Positions 53,401 through 60,460 of a DNA stretch of 64,000 nt are shown here, piece by piece. The stretch comes from Macropodus opercularis (Eukaryota; Chordata; Actinopteri; Anabantiformes; Osphronemidae): positions 2,356,501-2,420,500 of the forward strand of contig CM061097.1 in the NCBI GenBank assembly GCA_030770545.1, read 5' to 3'. The notes beneath the pieces were generated by a model, which had not been told where the DNA came from, made no database searches, and worked only from the letters and a program-made list of their open reading frames with translations. Made by a program: the position numbers and the translations under genes. How positions within the stretch are numbered: the stretch's first letter is position 1; every line of letters starts with the position of its first letter.

Positions 53401-56400
53401 TTTGGAAATGTGTGAGTGGTAGGGCAGGAAATGATAGAGTCACACCAAACACGGCTACTTGAAAAGCACTTAAACTGGAGCGTAAATACAACATGGCTGA
53501 AAGAGCTGACATGAAACACACGGAGCAGGACGAGAGCGTGGCCTGTTTGTGTGCCCTCTGAACTCCATGGGGACTTATCACCACGAGAATTAGCATTTCT
53601 CAGGGGCAGTAAATGGCCAGGCAGGGGGCGGCTTATCTGTCCGGCCTCTCATTTGTAAAGATGGAAAGGCCAGGTCAGGGGTCGCCGAGGATGACTGAAT
53701 TTAGAAGGCCAGCAGTAGCTTTGTCCATTATCCAAACGCCTACTCTGATAGGTACAAGTGAGACTGACAGGAGGCAAACTGACAGCGGAAATGAGAGGAG
53801 AAAGGTGAAATGGGAGTTAGATAGTAAGACTCAAAATGCTGATGAAAGCTACGGTGTTAGTTTTGCTGCGGCTCTGAATAGCTCATCGTCTTTCCGCTGG
53901 TTTTGCCCTGGAGAAACTGATTAGTTAAGATTACTCACATTTTAAGGGGTTGTCTTTTATCTTCCAGACAACCGTTGTCACTATTTATAGAGACCCACAG
54001 CTTTATTCTGCCTTCTTCACGTGGGGAGTATTCACCACATCAGTTCATTCATTCTCCAGCTACATATTAGTATAAGTAAGTAAAAGGTGATCTGACTTCT
54101 GTGATAACCTCTTCTTGTCTTTGTGTGGTAAGCAAATGAATTTGGTCTTAAATATAAAATATAGTATGTTAATAGTAAATTGTAGGTTAGAAACTGTTTC
54201 CCTCACATTAACAGTGACCTCAGAGTAAACTGTAGTGAACATTGATAAGCCAAGCTGGAAGTAGAAGTAGATAAAAAAGACAAATATTGACAGATCTAAA
54301 CTCTCTTTCCATCTGTGAGCGGGCCTGGTCATTACCTTCACGCTATTGTCATGTCATTCCTAACGGGTGGGAAACTAACAACGTGAGACTGAATCAGTTG
54401 GACCCTGCGGACTAAACTGGCGCAGAGCATGCTGTGCATATAGTTATCACCTATACTGTGTAGCAATGCAGCAAGAGGCAGAAACACACGACGTGTCCTT
54501 AAATGTATGTCTGGCTTGGATGTAGGAATGTGACTAGTGGTGGAAAGAAGCAGAGATTTACAGGGTGGGGAGTAGATGTAGGAGATGAGATCATAGCTCT
54601 TTACAGTCCAGGCCCAGTTTTGACAAGAAATGCTCTGTGTTTTTAATCACGGTCTGTCTTTAATAAAGCAAAATATACGCATGAATCCAGTTAAACCTCC
54701 AAACTGTAACATGAGCTTATGAGTGAGCTGTTACCTCTAAAACAGTAAGCGCCGAGCTTCTTGGTCGGTTCAGGAAAGCCGGTCTGGTTTCTGTGCCGGT
54801 ACATGGTCCTGACACCAAGCAGGCCACCCCCACACTGCGTTCTGGGCACTGCAACGGGATGCCTCACGCTGCCGTCGGACAGCCAGCCATAGTCACACCT
54901 GTCCAGGCCCTGTCGCCAGGCGGCGTGGAGCTGGCCGGGCGTTGCCAGGACAGCGTTCCTTTTCCTACACTCCACACTGGCCTCTTCCAGTGTCATCTTA
55001 TGGGGAACAGGCGCATAGTAGACCTCACCTGAAATGAAAAGGGCAAAATGCAGTAACGACCAAATCCAAGAGAACTGAAGCAGAGGATGATTTGAAGAAC
55101 AAATAAACATGGTTCATGCTTTATTTTAACCTGTTCAAACTAAAAACAAATCTAAAGTGACTTCAGCGAAACTTTCTCAATTTTAGACTTTTTGACCTTT
55201 TCAGTAGACCCATGAGCCCAAAAACAAAAAGTCAAAGAAAAGGACAAAAGTCACAGCTGCGCAGGGCACAAGTCCCAGAACATCTCCCACCGATCATATT
55301 TAGGACAACAGTAGTTCATTCATTAAAATAATCTGAGGTGGGCTAGCAATGCAGACAATGTGTCTGTGTCTGTACCCCCCGCTCTCCGGGGTGAGTGAAC
55401 TACACTACACCTTCTGATATTCCCTTCACAAAGGTCACGCGTTTGGCAATTATGAACTTTGTCTTTGCCTATAAGGCCTTAGAGATGAACTGACCCCAGA
55501 AAGGCAAGCTCTTAATCGAAACCACAGCGTGGACTGACTCTGTTTTCAGTTAGTCCTGGGCGTAGCGTTTCATACACTGATTTACAAAGATGCTGTCCAC
55601 CCAGGGACATATTCTCCTATGAAAAACTCGATTCGAAAAAACGTGGGATTCTCCACAAACACCCTCTCTCAACAAGCAGACTTCACTATTTTACATTCTG
55701 CCGTCAATATTACTGCATTCTACGCGTTTCGGGCAATGATAAACCCTCTATTAGAAAAAGCTGTGTTTGTATAGCTTACGTTTAAATTTGATGTCTAAGT
55801 TCTTACATGAATCATTTGGATTTACTTTAAAATCACGTGTCCACGATTGAAATCTCAGTGCGTACAATAGTCTACCTTCACTAAACGTCCGCTGGCCTGT
55901 GCAGCATCTCTCCGTCATGTTTCCCCATGTTTTGGTTCAGTCTCTGCTAAATTAGCCAAGAACGTGTGAAAGCACAACAACAGAGCAACGCTCACTGGGC
56001 TACTCTTCACAATGGTCCCACGCACATCCAGCAAGTAGGTTGCATGTTTTTTGCTGTGTGCCAGTGTGGAACACAGTCAATAAGACCACACCTCCACTCA
56101 AGCAGTGAAATGATGTGAGTCATGCATGTACAGATGCTGTGAAGCGTTTCTGTGTCTGTCTGCATGTGTGGTGCATATATGGCGTTGGGAGAGGTTTCCC
56201 TGCCTGACGCTGTTTCTATACTAACCCTTGCAATATAAATGTCACAGTCCTGACTAATGGCTTTATGTTCACTCTATAAATCTACTTGTGCTATGATCAG
56301 TAACTGGCTGCACAGTACAAATCCCATACAGAGCTCACTAGGAGGTTTGCTGTGTCAAGGGGAATGTAATAAACCTTAAACACTGACTCAAGCTGAGTCC

Positions 56401-59131
56401 AGCAGCTGCAACAAGCTGGATGAGGAACAAATAGAACAAGTGTTGGCTGAGAGAGGGAGCAATGCCAAAGTTTTTTACTAGAACCACAAGGATGGATAAT
56501 GAATTTTGATCTCTCCTCTAGAGTCGCATCGTTAGGAGCTTTTTTCTGACCATACCTCCCCTCCTACAAACTGTGGAATAGTTTGGCACCGTAAAATGTC
56601 TACAAGGTCACAGGGAAGAATTTCAGCTAAATCACTGTGTTTATTTTCACAGTAATCTTAAAAAGCTGTGGATGAATCTTGGCATAGCAGTGTGATAATT
56701 TGGAGGTTTTGTCAATTCAGTGTCCATGACTCCCAGCGACACTTACCATCAAGTTTGTCTACGAAACAGTAGACATCATAGGTGTCAGTCGGTTTCCTGA
56801 TGCCGTAGGACCTAACACCCGGTTTGCTTTTCAGGTTGCCATAGCAGCCCTCCCTTGGTCTGGTAATCGGGTATCTGCACAAACGGAGAAGTAGAAGCCA
56901 TGATAAAACACAGGTTGCATCAACAGACAAAAAAATAAAAACACATGTGCAGCTTCAAAGTTCCGCTAACCTCACTGTCTGGTCAGCGATCCAACCAGCA
57001 TCGCACTGATCAAAGCCGTCCTCATACGCTGCTTTCAACTGCTCGTAAGTAGCAATGGTTGCTCCAATGTCCTGGCAAGTCTGAACAGCCTTAGGGTAGT
57101 CCAGCGTGTACCTGCTGGTGTTCGCTCGGTAGTGAAAGACAACACCTGGAAACAAAGAGCAAAACAAAAAGGAGCATGGGGACGGAACTCCAACTTAACG
57201 ATCTGGAGCGCATCAGCATAATTTGAGTGTCGTAAATTCCGACAAATGTCATATAAAGCACACACGATTACTGAAATAATGGAGTCTCTCAGCTTCTTTG
57301 GAAAGAGGCAAGTTTGCAATAAACCAACAGGATGAGCAGAAGACTCAGCGCAGTTCACCACAAATGAACAAGATAAGTGCAGATGATGCCATGGCCCTGA
57401 AATCCCCATATTTGCGGATAGTAAACCGAGGCAAAAGATTTGATTGATAGACCCAATTAAAATAGCAGATAGTTGGAAAAGAGGTTGTGCAGATTGTTAA
57501 CTAGTGAAAACCAAAACTATCCCCCCACTCCGCCCATGTTTTTTACATCCCCAAAACATGAGTTATATCTCCCAGAATACTGTGAGTAAATATAGTGAGA
57601 AATAATGGCACAAGGTGAGGACTGGTAATCTCTCCCGAGGAGCCCGTAACATCCAACAGTGTGAAGCATAATAACTCTCTCACCATCGACATTGAGGTTC
57701 ACTGTATCCTGGGTGTCTTCGATGCCGTACATGACCTCACAGCGATAGGTGCCTGCGTCACTGGCGCGAAGCTTGACCATCGTCAGCGAGGCATCGCCCA
57801 CATCCTCGGGGTGACTGGGCACGGACACGCGGCTCCTGTAGCTGGAGCCAATCTTGATGACCCCGTTTTGTGCCACCAGCACCGTGGATTCTACGTCTCT
57901 CTCTATCTTGGTCCATTTGATCCGCAGGTAATCTCTGCTAATAATGGTTCCATTGGGACTTATGACTGGAGCCGAGGTCGGGATGATGGAGAAGAAGCAA
58001 GGAAGATTGACCTTCCCTGAGAGGGACCCGGTGACTGGTCTGATTATTGATAATGTGTTGAAGGCTAAAGGAAAAATAAACAAATGCAATAAGCAAACTG
58101 CAGCATCATGAACTTTATGACAATACAAGTGGAATCATCATAAATTGATTTGTACGCGTCTCCCTTATTAAGAGGCCAGTGAGTGTATCTCATCATAACA
58201 CAAGTAGATTTTTGCCTGAAGTATTTACATTAAGAGGGTGTGACATCTACACCCAGACTAATAAAAAACATGCTTCACTGCCAGCAAATGGTTCTTGGAA
58301 AGTCAGACCTCATCCTTAAACTTCTGGCTGAAATGCGCTGGGCACTGACTCTAGTGTGTGTGTAGCACGTTTGTAGAACGTTAAACAGAACTGGTCAAAG
58401 AAAGTGGCAACATCTCTGTGAATCAGAAATAATCTCCTCCACCATCTGTAGGAGGGATAATTAATAATGAGATATAGACCCACAAATATAATATCAGCAT
58501 GATGCACAGTAATAAAGTCGATGCTTCTCTCCCTCTGTGCCTGTAACGACCTTTAACAGACAAACTTTACACTTTCCCTGATCTGACTGTCAATCACACT
58601 CCATTCTATTGAGTGTCAGACACAAATGAATTACAAAAAATGAAGTCACACTGTTGAAAGGAAGATTTGTTTTTCCTGAGGGGGCTGGGGGACACTCACA
58701 GGAACTAGTGAAGGGAACGCTCTGGCCACGGTGGGACAGCCCAGAGGCATGAGTCAGTGTGCTTTCACAGGACCTTATTAGGATGAGGGCTTGAACCAGT
58801 TGTTATTTCTAGACAGGGAGTCTAATTGAAAGGTGTCCATCCAGACCTGAAGACAGAGGCCGGGTCAACGGGCCAGAGGAGCCGAGGGGCGAGACAAAAC
58901 CTCGTCTTGTAGGTTTTATGTGTAAACATTAATGTCACGAAAACACTGACACATCACTGCTCATAAGCTTTGGAGTGTGTCGCGCTTGAGTTTGGTGGAA
59001 GGACAGCAGTGACGGCGAGAGGAGGGAGGAGTGAGAGGAAGAGAAGCGCTTCTCTCTCAGAGCTTACCTGATGCAGTCGCAGCTTGGCAGACACAAAACA
59101 ACCACAGGACATATTTTAGATTTAGTATCAT
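14313..59131 (-). CDS. vcan: Versican core protein with giant repeat-expanded GAG-beta region (14 coding exons)
   Basis: The coding exons, in transcript order from high to low coordinates, sum to 33,534 nt: 11,177 residues plus stop. Every junction is GT-AG and the frame is kept throughout. Domains in order: signal peptide, Ig-V, Link 1, Link 2, GAG-alpha (374 codons), GAG-beta (10,138 codons), EGF, calcium-binding EGF, C-type lectin, sushi and a basic tail. One Link pair, two separate phase-1 GAG exons and two EGF modules identify versican and exclude aggrecan, brevican and neurocan. Outside the GAG exons, exon sizes (175, 128, 294, 114, 114, 159, 83, 145 and 183 nt) fit the lectican pattern. 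Family knowledge: secreted chondroitin sulfate proteoglycan that binds hyaluronan at its N-terminus and tenascin- or fibulin-type ligands at its C-terminus. Skipping GAG exons would give 10,803-residue (V1-like), 1,039-residue (V2-like) and 665-residue (V3-like) forms. The GAG-beta repeat expansion is the odd feature. A teleost a/b assignment is not possible here. Confidence 0.95.
14553..14735 (-). CDS. vcan: vcan exon 14: sushi (CCP) domain
   Basis: This 183-nt phase 1-1 exon encodes VACSQPPLVENAHTFGK through PKITCMN. The four CCP cysteines and RYEINALVRYQC and GFIQRHVPTIRC motifs match the versican sushi module. Confidence 0.95.
14835..14979 (-). CDS. vcan: vcan exon 13: C-type lectin domain, part 3
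   Basis: 145 nt, entering in phase 0 and leaving in phase 1. Encodes QYENWRPNQPDSFF through FTCKKGT. It carries the calcium-site QPD and WND motifs (NQPDSFFSSGEDCV and QWNDVPCNY), so calcium-dependent binding should be intact. Confidence 0.95.
14980..16806 (-). other. vcan: vcan intron 12
   Basis: A 1.8-kb intron inside the lectin domain. It holds no exon I can support. About 15930-16260 is locally GC-rich and unlike its surroundings, and about 16505-16590 is A/T-rich with TATAAAA-like runs. Together these could be an inserted dispersed element, but I found no terminal repeats or coding capacity. Confidence 0.6.
16807..16889 (-). CDS. vcan: vcan exon 12: C-type lectin domain, part 2
   Basis: 83 nt, entering in phase 1 and leaving in phase 0. 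Encodes LGQDYQWIGLNDKMF through FRWTDGTPA, with the WIGLND core strand typical of lectican lectin domains. Confidence 0.95.
17039..17197 (-). CDS. vcan: vcan exon 11: C-type lectin domain, part 1
   Basis: 159 nt. Encodes DTETCDYGWHKFQGHCYKYF through ILSHEEQQFVN, nearly identical in pattern to mammalian versican. It has the first lectin cysteines and the AERECRIQGAHLTSI helix. Confidence 0.95.
17198..17767 (-). other. vcan: vcan intron 10
   Basis: A 570-base A/T-rich intron between the second EGF exon and the lectin exons. It ends in a CTTTATTTCAG acceptor on the - strand. Nothing else is recognised. Confidence 0.8.
17768..17881 (-). CDS. vcan: vcan exon 10: calcium-binding EGF domain
   Basis: 114 nt, phase 1-1. 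Encodes DIDECQSNPCRNGGTCVDRL through YSGLYCEE. The DIDE start and the VDRLASFTCVC segment mark a calcium-binding EGF. All six cysteines are present. Confidence 0.95.
18025..18138 (-). CDS. vcan: vcan exon 9: EGF-like domain
   Basis: 114 nt, phase 1-1. Encodes IHSCTEDMCLNGGSC through GYSGDRCET, with six EGF cysteines and no calcium-binding signature. It follows the giant GAG-beta exon after an 86-base intron. Confidence 0.95.
18226..21259 (-). other. vcan: Unique C-terminal part of GAG-beta
   Basis: About 1,011 non-repetitive Ser/Thr/Pro/Glu-rich residues follow the array. The stretch is more acidic and varied than the repeat and holds the best consensus chondroitin sulfate sites. It probably represents the ancestral GAG-beta sequence from before the expansion. 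Confidence 0.8.
18226..48639 (-). CDS. vcan: vcan exon 8: GAG-beta, a single 30.4-kb exon
   Basis: The frame stays open for 30,414 nt (10,138 codons) between a CTCTTTGCAG acceptor and a CCAG|GTACTG donor, both phase 1. An N-terminal unique part of about 279 residues contains RFINGKHEIT, resembling the INGKH motif I recall near the start of mammalian GAG-beta. A fragment of about 33 residues derived from the repeat comes next, then 8,814 residues of 211-residue repeats, then about 1,011 unique residues. The unique C-terminal part has classic acidic Ser-Gly sites (DFSGSAEGDLESGLDE, EQGSGVFNDE, DPEGSGT and NIDYSGLDGEGQ). Almost no Cys or Trp occurs. Family knowledge: this region carries chondroitin sulfate chains and mucin-type glycans. 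Mammalian GAG-beta is about 1,750 residues, so this one is roughly six times longer. Confidence 0.93.
23648..25546 (-). repeat. vcan: Higher-order block A1 (three units), copy of 28079-29977
   Basis: Three successive units share with the block 4,431 bp (seven units) away the same ordered set of private variants. These include a GTTTCAG/GAATCACTG variant pair in the first unit, CTTTTTCCAG and TTGTTGTAGATCC in the second, and TTTTGACACC (in the codons before TSEAF) in the third. Confidence 0.8.
28079..29977 (-). repeat. vcan: Higher-order block A2 (three units), copy of 23648-25546
   Basis: Carries the same run of variants as block A1 in the same order, with only a few single-base differences. 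The neighbouring units also resemble one another but less exactly, so the duplicated tract may be longer than three units. Confidence 0.8.
31244..33775 (-). repeat. vcan: Higher-order block B1 (four units)
   Basis: Four units carry the rare variants GAGAAAGGGG (unit at about 31.9-32.5 kb), CCAACATCTGG near 32668, TTCAAAGG near 33177 and GTGACAATAG near 33604. The same set recurs in the same order exactly 2,532 bp further on. Confidence 0.85.
33776..36307 (-). repeat. vcan: Higher-order block B2 (four units), copy of 31244-33775
   Basis: Shares all the rare markers of block B1 at a 2,532-bp offset. Its first unit has a private TAGTCACAGC variant that also occurs in the next unit-equivalent, 36308-36940. 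This implies a further duplication that began in this block. Confidence 0.85.
36941..38839 (-). repeat. vcan: Higher-order block D: two-unit alternation
   Basis: Units at 36941-37573 and 38207-38839 share rare variants (GGTTGACTTC, GGCTTGGAAG, GGTCAATTCC) that the unit between them lacks. This is a 1,266-bp two-unit duplication. Confidence 0.75.
41372..42637 (-). repeat. vcan: Higher-order block C1 (two units), copy of 43904-45169
   Basis: The pair is marked by TTTGCTGACTC in the first unit and GCTAAAAAGTG in the second. The same pair occurs 2,532 bp away. The far ends of the second units differ, so the exchange tract stops inside that unit. Confidence 0.75.
43904..45169 (-). repeat. vcan: Higher-order block C2 (two units), copy of 41372-42637
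   Basis: Shows the same TTTGCTGACTC then GCTAAAAAGTG order as block C1, plus private changes such as GTCAGTAAATG near 44558. Confidence 0.75.
47702..47801 (-). repeat. vcan: Truncated repeat unit at the N-terminal edge of the array
   Basis: About 31 residues (LTTEFLTGQSTV through THKPAT) match unit residues 102-132 and join directly to residue 1 of the first full unit, so residues 133-211 are missing. It looks like a unit cut down by deletion or unequal exchange. It is more diverged than inner units, as edge copies usually are. Confidence 0.85.
47802..48639 (-). other. vcan: Unique N-terminal part of GAG-beta
   Basis: About 279 Thr/Ser/Glu-rich residues precede the array. They include RFINGKHEIT, resembling a versican-specific stretch in mammals, and a possible N-glycosylation site in NVT. 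No repeat structure is seen. Confidence 0.75.
48640..51331 (-). other. vcan: vcan intron 7 between the two GAG exons
   Basis: 2.7 kb with a GTAAGATAC donor and a TTTGCAG acceptor on the - strand. The open frames are short and featureless. Both flanking exons are phase 1-1, so sequence here may influence V0/V1/V2/V3 isoform choice, but no specific element can be named. Confidence 0.75.
51332..52453 (-). CDS. vcan: vcan exon 7: short GAG-alpha
   Basis: 1,122 nt (374 codons), phase 1-1, from GWQDVINQTSFVDVSVDG to SPSLGSSG. It is rich in Thr, Ser, Glu, Asp and Pro, with acidic clusters (EPDDDIDDQS, EEELITT) and an acidic Ser-Gly (QSGTSDEDV). Family knowledge: this exon is the alternatively used first GAG region, about 987 residues in humans, so here it is much shorter. 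It contains a Thr/Ser run (TTSSSSTEGTTTTT) encoded by a triplet-repeat hairpin. There is a single Cys (MCDTQ). Confidence 0.9.
51757..51793. repeat. vcan: Inverted (AGT)n/(ACT)n triplet hairpin inside GAG-alpha
   Basis: On the + strand a GTAGTAGTAGTAGTAC arm is followed by the five-base loop CTTCA and a GTACTACTACTACTAG arm. That gives a 15-bp perfect stem. In protein terms it encodes Ser- and Thr-rich codons. Confidence 0.8.
52454..54734 (-). other. vcan: vcan intron 6
   Basis: A 2.3-kb intron between Link module 2 and GAG-alpha with a GTAACAG donor. No coding exon is recognised. Confidence 0.75.
54735..55028 (-). CDS. vcan: vcan exon 6: Link module 2
   Basis: 294 nt, phase 1-1. Encodes GEVYYAPVPHKMTLEEAS through GAYCFR, with LDRCDYGWLSDGSVRHP and TQCGGGLLGVRTMYRHRNQTGFP, the second Link module of versican. 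The Asn-Gln-Thr glycosylation site is conserved in mammals. Confidence 0.95.
55029..56746 (-). other. vcan: vcan intron 5
   Basis: 1.7 kb between the two Link modules. GTAAGTGTCG donor and CATTTCAG acceptor on the - strand. No exon or element recognised. Confidence 0.75.
56747..56874 (-). CDS. vcan: vcan exon 5: Link module 1, second half
   Basis: 128 nt. Encodes YPITRPREGCYGNLK through TYDVYCFVDKLDG and completes the first Link module. It is joined to exon 4 across a 96-base intron that splits an Arg codon. Confidence 0.95.
56971..57145 (-). CDS. vcan: vcan exon 4: Link module 1, first half
   Basis: 175 nt. Encodes VVFHYRANTSRYTLDY through FDQCDAGWIADQTVR. The Link fold is split between exons 4 and 5, as in lectican genes. 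It forms part of the hyaluronan-binding G1 head. Confidence 0.95.
57146..57683 (-). other. vcan: vcan intron 3
   Basis: A 538-base intron with a GTGAGAG donor and a TTTCCAG acceptor on the - strand. Nothing else recognised. Confidence 0.8.
57684..58064 (-). CDS. vcan: vcan exon 3: Ig-like V domain
   Basis: 381 nt, phase 1-1. Encodes FNTLSIIRPVTGSLSGK through DTQDTVNLNVD. It has GKVNLPCFF (first Cys), LRIKWTKIE (core Trp), DAGTYRCEVMYGIEDTQD (second Cys), and the versican-like VLVAQNGVIKIGSSY and VSVPSHPEDVGDASLT stretches. Confidence 0.95.
58065..59067 (-). other. vcan: vcan intron 2
   Basis: 1.0 kb between the signal peptide and Ig exons. GTAAGCT donor and TTTCCTTTAG acceptor on the - strand. 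No further feature recognised. Confidence 0.8.
59068..59131 (-). CDS. vcan: vcan exon 2: start codon and signal peptide
   Basis: 64 nt starting exactly at the ATG after a CCCCAACAG acceptor. Encodes a 21-residue hydrophobic leader (MILNLKYVLWLFCVCQAATA then Ser). Joined to the exon 1 end (CACCAACC), the start sits in CCAACCATGA, a good initiation context. Confidence 0.88.
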
Positions 59132-60034
59132 CTGTTGGGGAAAAAACAAAAATTGGAAAACAACATTCACATTAAGATTAATCTGTTCATTACAGTTATG
59201 AAGACTCACATAGTGACATTTCAACTGAAGAACTAAACCAACGTTTGATGAGTTGGTGTCGGGTCATTTCAGCGGGTTTGTAGGTGGCATGAAAGGCAAA
59301 GCTGCCTGTGGGGTCTGGACGCTGAGCCCCTGCCCTGCACCCGCTGAATAAACACAACTGCTGAGTTTACTGGGACCTGAAACTGCGAGCGTCAGGCTGC
59401 GATAACGGGCGATACTTTGTTAGGGCGAGTGGGTTGTGACTGAGACTAGACGGAACCGAACCACCTCGGAGAAAACACGTCAAATGAGACTGGAGTCAAA
59501 CATTATTTGAAATGCGTGTAATCGTGCATTTATTAAGGTGGATTGTGAGCCGCAGAAGGTTTTCTAGCAAATCACTCGGAGAAAGATCTTCACTTTGGTT
59601 GGTTTTAATGCAGGCTGAGAGACGCTCCCTGCTGCTATGAAACACAAATATATGCTGATTGCAAGTGGGAAATAACTTCATTCGGAACCGACATTGAAGT
59701 CACCGAAGTTCGCTCATTCGTGGAACTTTGTTCTTTCGTTGCAGGGACAACAGAGAAATAAAAGCATCTAAATGATTTCAAAGAGGGAATAAACCATGTA
59801 AAGTCACCTTCAGTCTCATTCAGAAATTCACATGGCTGACAAAGCAGCGGGACACTAGTAGGTTATCTGAGGACAACGCAGCATCAGACTCCGTTTGTGC
59901 CAAATCCGAATGATGGGTGTTAATTTCATTGCATTGAAGAGTATTAGTTGTGAACATTTGCTCAATATTATAATATTCCATTTTAATGTCCTCATTAATT
60001 GGAGTAAAAATTTAAAAAAACGACAAATACTCAC
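59132..60034 (-). other. vcan: vcan intron 1
   Basis: A 0.9-kb first intron with a GTGAGTATTT donor and a TTTTTTCCCCAACAG acceptor. No coding potential. Confidence 0.75.
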
Positions 60035-60300
60035 GGTTGGTGGTGTTTTAGTCCATAAAATGAAGATATGTCGACATAGGTCCTTAAATCCAATCAGTCC
60101 CTGTGCGCAGCATTCGTGCGCAAAAGTTCCCCAAGTAAGTCCACTCACTCTGACTGAGCGCAGAAAGAACCCGGTGCGCCCTTCGCTCCAGAATGATGGG
60201 GATGATCCCAACTCTGAGCAGCAGGACAACCTTGAAGTGCTGGCAAGCAATAAGTACAGTTCTTCCTAACGCACACTGTTATTTCGTCGGTGTGAGAGAG
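60035..60300 (-). other. vcan: vcan non-coding exon 1 (5' end uncertain)
   Basis: The 3' edge is set by a strong ACC|GTGAGT donor on the - strand. Versican genes typically begin with a non-coding exon about this far before the signal-peptide exon. The transcription start cannot be fixed from sequence; I place it somewhere between 60.2 and 60.4 kb, next to the locally CG-richer stretch near 60360-60420. Confidence 0.55.
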
Positions 60301-60460
60301 GAGGGGCAGGGTGCATCGAAAAAGTGAATGGGGCACCTTGGAGAGGAGGGGAATCCTGCATTTTGGCCCCGCGCCCGAAAGGTACATCCTCGTTTAAGCG
60401 TAGTGCTCCGGCACTACGCGGACTTTTCTAGTTTAGACTTATTCATTTAACGTCTTTGTG
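60301..60460 (-). promoter_or_regulatory. vcan: Probable vcan proximal promoter region
   Basis: A G/C- and CpG-enriched stretch (CCCCGCGCCCG near 60367 and several CG dinucleotides) lies just upstream of the inferred exon 1. No clear TATA box is seen on the - strand. The call rests on position and composition. Confidence 0.35.

Noticed and set aside
57661..58020. 119-codon + strand open frame
   Set aside because: It is the antisense shadow of the vcan Ig-V exon.
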